This document shows positions 59,914 to 64,000 of a stretch of 64,000 nucleotides of DNA, in pieces (positions within the stretch are counted from its first letter, which is position 1; every line of letters begins with the position of its first letter). The notes beneath the pieces were generated by a model. It did no database searches. It was not told the DNA's origin and saw only the letters and a program-made list of their open reading frames with translations. Source of the stretch: Microcoleus sp. FACHB-672 (GTDB lineage: Bacteria > Cyanobacteriota > Cyanobacteriia > Cyanobacteriales > Oscillatoriaceae); contig NZ_JACJOU010000020.1 of assembly GCF_014695725.1 (NCBI RefSeq), forward strand, positions 154,884 to 218,883. The letters are read 5' to 3'. The translations under genes and the position numbers were made by a program.

Positions 59914-61398
59914 ATGACTGCTGTACCTCTACCTCGCCGGCCATCGCAACCTGTGAATCCTGCTGACAGTAGTGCCTCTGCGGACATGACACCCGTTTTT
60001 GCCCTCAAAGACTTAGTGGCACGTTTGCAGCGGGAACAGCACAAAATTCAGGATTTGCTCAGTTCTCTCGGTTTCGCTCTGCGAAGCTTTAACAATCTCA
60101 ATCAGTTTTTAGAGCTAATTCCCCTTGTCGCCAGCCGTGTGACTGATGCAGATGGGGGGGCACTGGTGCTATTTAAACCAAATGGCCAAGTGAGGCTACA
60201 GCGGTTGCATTGCCAGGAGGGCCGGCAGTGTCAGGATATCCGCCAAGCGCTGGAGGCAGCAACCCGTCAAGTAGCAGCCTCTTCCTCATCTGCTGCGCCC
60301 CTAACGCCTTCCACCGCCACCCTCGATAGTGAAGTCAGCCGATCCTTAGGTGCAGATGTGCAATTGTTTGGCACTGCCATTTTGATTAAGAATGCTGAAC
60401 GAGGGCGTCTGTATGTTTTTAGCCGCGATCCCGAATACACCTGGACGGAAACGCGCCAGAAGTTAGTCCGTTTAGTGGCTGACCAAACGGCAGTGGCTAT
60501 TGAAAATGACGAACTGACGGTTGAACTGCGCCAGAAAGAACGGCTAGATCGGGAACTGGAAATTGGGGCAGAAATCCAGCTGCGCCTGCTGCCTCGCCAA
60601 TGTCCCAAAATTCAAGGCGTTGAACTAGCAGCAAAGTGCCAAACGGCGAACCGTGTGGGGGGAGATTACTACGATTTCATTCCCACCAGCCACGATTGTG
60701 AGAGGCGCACGCAAGGTGAACAGGTGCGCTCTAAAGCGCCTGGTGGTAACCCAGCCGGTCCCTGGAGTGTGGTGATCGGGGATGTCATGGGTAAGGGAGT
60801 GCCTGCCGGCCTGATTATGACTATGACGCGAGGAATGCTGCGAGCGGAAGTTCTTAATGGCCACTCGCCGGCTCGGATTCTGCAACATTTAAATCGGGTC
60901 ATGTATACCGATTTGGAAAATTCCCACCGATTTGTCACGCTATTTTATTCAGAGTACGACCCACAAACGCGTATCCTGTCTTACAGTAATGCCGCTCATC
61001 ACCCCCCACTGTTGTGGCAAGCCGGCACCGGCGCGATCCAACGCTTAGATACACTGGGAATGCTGATTGGTTTGGATGCAGACACCACCTACCAAGAAGC
61101 TCAAGTGCAACTTCACCCCGGAGATACGATTATTTATTTCACTGATGGGTTTACGGATGCAGCCAACCAAAGTGGTGAGCGTTTCGATGAGGAAAATCTG
61201 ATCGGCGCTTTTCAATGGGCTTGCCAGCATTGCCCAAATCCCCAAGCGATTTTAGATTATCTGTTTGATCGGGTGCAGCAATTCATTGGCCTAAATAACC
61301 ACAATAGTGATGATATGACGCTTGTGGTCATGCAGGTGCAATCTTCTGAGATGGCTGTAGGGCGTTCAGTTCAAAAAGCTGCGGTGACAGGGGAGTAG
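59914..61398 (+). CDS. GAF-domain PP2C-type phosphatase (RsbU/SpoIIE family)
   Basis: About 494 residues. A short linker with a coiled coil (ARLQREQHKIQDLLSSLGF) leads to a GAF domain of about 150 residues (LELIPLVASRVTDADGGALV, LVRLVADQTAVAIENDEL). The SpoIIE/PP2C domain follows with RVGGDYYDFI, VVIGDVMGKGVPAGLIMTMT, FVTLFYSEYDPQTRILSYSN, YFTDGFTDAANQSGE and NSDDMTLVVMQ, giving the metal-binding aspartates. It should dephosphorylate a STAS-type anti-anti-sigma protein in response to GAF input. ATG 59914 is chosen over the TTG at 59593. Confidence 0.9.
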   Translation: MTAVPLPRRPSQPVNPADSSASADMTPVFALKDLVARLQREQHKIQDLLSSLGFALRSFNNLNQFLELIPLVASRVTDADGGALVLFKPNGQVRLQRLHCQEGRQCQDIRQALEAATRQVAASSSSAAPLTPSTATLDSEVSRSLGADVQLFGTAILIKNAERGRLYVFSRDPEYTWTETRQKLVRLVADQTAVAIENDELTVELRQKERLDRELEIGAEIQLRLLPRQCPKIQGVELAAKCQTANRVGGDYYDFIPTSHDCERRTQGEQVRSKAPGGNPAGPWSVVIGDVMGKGVPAGLIMTMTRGMLRAEVLNGHSPARILQHLNRVMYTDLENSHRFVTLFYSEYDPQTRILSYSNAAHHPPLLWQAGTGAIQRLDTLGMLIGLDADTTYQEAQVQLHPGDTIIYFTDGFTDAANQSGERFDEENLIGAFQWACQHCPNPQAILDYLFDRVQQFIGLNNHNSDDMTLVVMQVQSSEMAVGRSVQKAAVTGE

Positions 61399-61765
61399 GC
61401 AAAGGTGAAGGGTGAGAGGGTAAAACTCACCTCGCATCTAACACTCATATTTTGCCGGCTCCTTCCTGTGAGAAACTGGCCGCTGTGAACTGAAACCTAA
61501 TTCAGGCAGACGCCCCCTTTACAAATCCCCAAAATATGCAACATTAATGATGGGCTAGCTGCATTCAAAGGTTTATGCCGACTTATATGATTTATGGCTG
61601 CTGAAAATTCATTCAGTGATTGGTTTTATTAATACAAAAATCGAAATTAAAAATGGTATAACTTTTAGTAGTTCTCACTTGAGAGGCTTTTCCTTGAGGT
61701 GAGGAAAGTCATCTATTTACCGTCAAACTTCAGTAGTCAGCTTAGATTTTGTGTAAGGAGAAAAA
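61399..61765. other. Intergenic region upstream of a small membrane gene
   Basis: No gene was seen. CTTTTCC/GGAAAG near 61688-61709 form a weak hairpin. AAGGAG precedes the next start. Confidence 0.45.
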
Positions 61766-62014
61766 ATGGTCATTAACTTAATTCACCAAGCGACAGCGGG
61801 GTTAGCCGGCATGACAGTGAGCAGTGATTCTGTGCAGCTTTTCCTTTGGAAGTCGCTCTTCAATGGAGCGGTACTGGCTCAAAATGTCAGTCAGACGAAC
61901 GTTTTAACGGATATGCAAAAAGCCTTTAACAATTTTATCCAAACCGGCCAAGTTTGGGCAATGTTGGCGGGAATTGTGATTGGCTATGTAATTCGGAATA
62001 CGACTGCTTCTTAA
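61766..62014 (+). CDS. Small membrane protein (82 residues), unknown
   Basis: ATG 61766 with AAGGAG six bases upstream. Two hydrophobic stretches can be seen: a weak one near residues 8-20 and a stronger one at 62-76 (WAMLAGIVIGYVIRN). A cyanobacterial conserved small protein of unknown role. It lies 116 bp before argH. Confidence 0.65.
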   Translation: MVINLIHQATAGLAGMTVSSDSVQLFLWKSLFNGAVLAQNVSQTNVLTDMQKAFNNFIQTGQVWAMLAGIVIGYVIRNTTAS

Positions 62015-62129
62015 TTATTGATTAGGCGTTAACAGGGGGTGATTGAAGTGGATAAAAAATTAAACTTCACTGACAGTCACTCACAATCAAATTTACCAGC
62101 ATAAGCATAAGGCAAAGCGAGAAACTGCC

Positions 62130-63515
62130 GTGACTGAACAAAAGACTTGGAGCCAGCGATTTGAATCAGCGCTGCATCCCGCCATTGCACGGTTCAATGC
62201 CAGTATTAATTTTGACATTGAATTAATTGAATATGACATTACCGGCTCTGTCGCTCATGCCAAGATGCTGGCAAAAACCGGCATTATCTCAGCGGAAGAA
62301 GGCGAACATTTAGTGGCAGGCTTGGAAAAGATCCGGCAAGAATATCGGCAGGGATTTTTTAGACCAGGCGTTGATGCTGAGGATATACACTTTGCCGTTG
62401 AGCGCCGGCTGACAGAAATTGTTGGAGATGCCGGTAAAAAACTGCACACGGCACGCTCTCGCAATGATCAAGTTGGCACTGATACCCGACTGTACTTGCG
62501 CGATCAAATCGGTCAAATTCGGGGTCAGGTGCGCGAATTTCAGGAAGTTTTACTGAATTTAGCCCAGCAGAATATTGAGACGCTGATTCCCGGTTACACG
62601 CACCTACAACGAGCGCAGCCGGTGAGTTTAGCTCATCACCTGCTGGCTTATTTTGAAATGTCTCAGCGCGACTGGGAACGCCTGGGAGATGTGTGCCGGC
62701 GCGTGGATGTATGTCCCCTAGGTTCGGGTGCACTTGCCGGCACCACTTTCCCCATTGATCGGCATTATACCGCCGAATTGTTGGGGTTTAGCAACGTTTA
62801 TGCCAACAGTTTAGATGGGGTCAGTGATCGCGATTTTGCGATTGAATTTCTCTGTGCAGCTAGCTTAATTATGGTTCACCTAAGCCGGCTGTCTGAAGAA
62901 GTCATTCTTTGGGCATCTCAAGAGTTTGGTTTTGTTACCCTCAAAGATAGCTGCGCCACCGGCTCTAGCATTATGCCCCAGAAGAAAAACCCCGACGTAC
63001 CAGAATTAGTAAGAGGAAAAACAGGGCGTGTGTTTGGGCATTTGCAAGCAATGTTGGTGTTAATGAAAGGATTGCCTTTAGCCTATAACAAAGACTTGCA
63101 AGAAGATAAAGAAGCGCTATTTGATGCCGTTAAAACCGTTAAAGCTTGTTTAGAAGCGATGACAATTTTGCTGCGGGAAGGAATCGAATTTCGCAGTGAG
63201 CGTCTGGCTGAGGCGGTGGCGGAAGACTTCTCGAATGCGACAGATGTAGCAGATTATTTGGCAACAAAGGGCGTGCCATTCCGCGAGGCGTATAATCTTG
63301 TGGGAAAGGTAGTAAAAACTTGTCTGGCTGCGGGGAAATTGCTCAAGAATTTGAGTTTGGAAGAGTGGAAAGAATTGCATCCCGCTTTTGAGGGAGATAT
63401 TTATGATGCAATTACACCCAGGCAAGTTGTTGCCGCACGGAATAGTTATGGCGGGACAGGTTTTGTGCCGGTGAGGAAAGCAATAGAGGAGGCAAAGTGC
63501 CGGTTGAACTCATAG
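62130..63515 (+). CDS. argH: Argininosuccinate lyase
   Basis: 461 residues of the fumarase/aspartase superfamily. [40 protein letters not shown] and the signature [20 protein letters not shown] (catalytic Ser and Lys) are present. It catalyses the last step of arginine synthesis, splitting argininosuccinate into arginine and fumarate. The start is GTG 62130. It is not clustered with other arg genes here. Confidence 0.97.
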   Translation: MTEQKTWSQRFESALHPAIARFNASINFDIELIEYDITGSVAHAKMLAKTGIISAEEGEHLVAGLEKIRQEYRQGFFRPGVDAEDIHFAVERRLTEIVGDAGKKLHTARSRNDQVGTDTRLYLRDQIGQIRGQVREFQEVLLNLAQQNIETLIPGYTHLQRAQPVSLAHHLLAYFEMSQRDWERLGDVCRRVDVCPLGSGALAGTTFPIDRHYTAELLGFSNVYANSLDGVSDRDFAIEFLCAASLIMVHLSRLSEEVILWASQEFGFVTLKDSCATGSSIMPQKKNPDVPELVRGKTGRVFGHLQAMLVLMKGLPLAYNKDLQEDKEALFDAVKTVKACLEAMTILLREGIEFRSERLAEAVAEDFSNATDVADYLATKGVPFREAYNLVGKVVKTCLAAGKLLKNLSLEEWKELHPAFEGDIYDAITPRQVVAARNSYGGTGFVPVRKAIEEAKCRLNS

Positions 63516-63595
63516 GCGTGAGAGACAAGTTGTTGACTGTAATATTGGGGTGAAATGTTGAACAGGCAACTCGGAAAAATTAAGGCTAGGAAATT

Positions 63596-63787
63596 CTACT
63601 GGGAGCCGGTATTGGCAGCTTTCTGACGCTGGCGACGAGTAGCGATCCGTTTAGCTAAAGCCAAAGTAGCCTCTTTATTATGAGACCTAGTATGGCATGA
63701 AGGACAAAGCGTCATCATGTTTTGTAGATCAGCAGAGCCTCCTTCACTATACAGAATTAGGTAATGACCGTGAGCTTTAGGGTTCAC
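63596..63787 (-). pseudogene. HNH endonuclease fragment, 5' end lost
   Basis: A 63-residue frame from GTG 63787, immediately after an in-frame TAG at 63790-63788. AHGHYLILYSEGGSADLQNM followed by MTLCPSCHTRSHNK is the second half of an HNH nuclease: the HNH histidine region is degenerate (HGHYLIL instead of HHI-P), while the CPSCH zinc half is kept. The upstream zinc-knuckle half is absent. The 5' side abuts the end of an IS630-like element, so insertion probably removed it. Confidence 0.6.
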
Positions 63788-63802
63788 CTACCAACACACC
63801 AT

Positions 63803-64000
63803 ATATAGCGTTTCTCAAATAACAGAGGTACAGTAATGGGGAGCTGTTGAGGGTGTAAAGATGAAAGCCTACTCACTGGACTTGCGGGAAAAAATAATCC
63901 AAGTGTATGAGAATGAAGAAATATCGCAACGGGAATTGGCGAAACGATTTTGTGTAGCCAAAAGCTTCATTCAAAAGTTAATAAAACAGTAGAGAGAAAG
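63803..64000 (+). mobile_element. IS630-like insertion sequence, left end (runs off window)
   Basis: The block begins near TATAGCGTTTCTCAAATA at 63803-63820, a terminal pattern I associate with IS630-family elements that target TA. A transposase start follows at 63861. The right end lies outside the window, so the exact terminus and target duplication cannot be confirmed. Confidence 0.65.
63861..64000 (+). pseudogene. IS630-family transposase, N-terminal part with in-frame stop
   Basis: ATG 63861 opens a helix-turn-helix N-terminus typical of IS630 transposases (MKAYSLDLREKIIQVYE, ISQRELAKRFCVAKSF). TAG at 63990-63992 ends the frame after 43 codons, at the place where relatives have Tyr in KRYRETG. 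The sequence then continues in the same frame with REK. This looks like a nonsense mutation of a Tyr codon; a frameshift-dependent product is less likely because the frame does not change. GGGTGTAAAG precedes ATG. Confidence 0.7.

Noticed and set aside
62255..63425. Minus-strand frames opposite argH
   Set aside because: Shadows of an unambiguous argininosuccinate lyase.
1..64000. CRISPR array, rRNA or tRNA genes
   Set aside because: No regularly spaced repeat-spacer pattern and no rRNA or clover-leaf tRNA signature were recognised; the repeats found are tandem heptamers, the coding PGQP array and the 58-bp dispersed element.

Overview
The window is chromosomal DNA of a cyanobacterium, most likely a filamentous one of the Oscillatoriales/Coleofasciculales type. 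The direct evidence is psaM, psbI, petB-petD, a D1-processing-type CtpA protease, a TxlA/HCF164-like thioredoxin, AAA-like ATPases of the cyanobacterial AAA_35 type, a cyanobacteriochrome-like GAF kinase and heptamer intergenic repeats. The palindrome GCCGGC recurs far above chance, while the usual cyanobacterial HIP1 palindrome GCGATCGC is almost absent. No rRNA, tRNA or CRISPR array was recognised.

Layout. Positions 1-3140 form an accessory left edge: a truncated AAA_35 ATPase, a decayed DUF4058 gene and a TIR-domain AAA_35 ATPase, all on the minus strand. This is the best candidate for an undescribed defence or cell-death gene. Positions 3.6-14.6 kb hold an HD phosphohydrolase, a tiny membrane protein, a CrtH/CrtI-like FAD oxidoreductase, two large unknown proteins, a DegT-type aminotransferase, a TSUP transporter, a YbhN/UPF0104 membrane protein and a CheY-like regulator. 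Positions 14.6-20 kb hold a structured intergenic region, a three-GAF sensor kinase whose CBCR-like GAF lacks the chromophore cysteine, and an exported protein with fourteen 9-residue PGQP repeats. Positions 20-31 kb hold uvsE, fmt, a possible small RNA, a NIL-ferredoxin/TxlA locus, Uma2 and Rpn-like proteins, murG, an NTF2-like exported protein, an SDR, a signal peptidase with an extra N-terminal membrane module, and a histone-deacetylase-family protein.

Positions 31-45.7 kb hold MscS, a PstS-like protein, ndk, TerC, psaM, a TPR protein, a chrB-chrA chromate module convergent with ctpA, petB-petD with a structured leader, an RsbW-like kinase and a glycosyltransferase. Positions 45.7-64 kb hold an RDD-pentapeptide fusion, a barrel-like exported protein flanked by inverted dispersed repeats, a GH38 alpha-mannosidase, psbI, a DUF3769 LptD-like envelope protein, a GAF-RsbU-type phosphatase and argH. 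The right edge is an IS630-like element with an in-frame stop codon, next to a truncated HNH gene.

How it fits together. The photosynthetic genes (psaM, psbI, petB, petD, ctpA, txlA) are scattered singles or pairs among housekeeping genes. Signal transduction is rich: histidine kinase, response regulator, RsbW-like and RsbU-like proteins. Many upstream-most open starts are TTG or GTG extensions, so I moved starts to an internal ATG or GTG wherever family alignment, a Shine-Dalgarno sequence or intergenic hairpins supported it.
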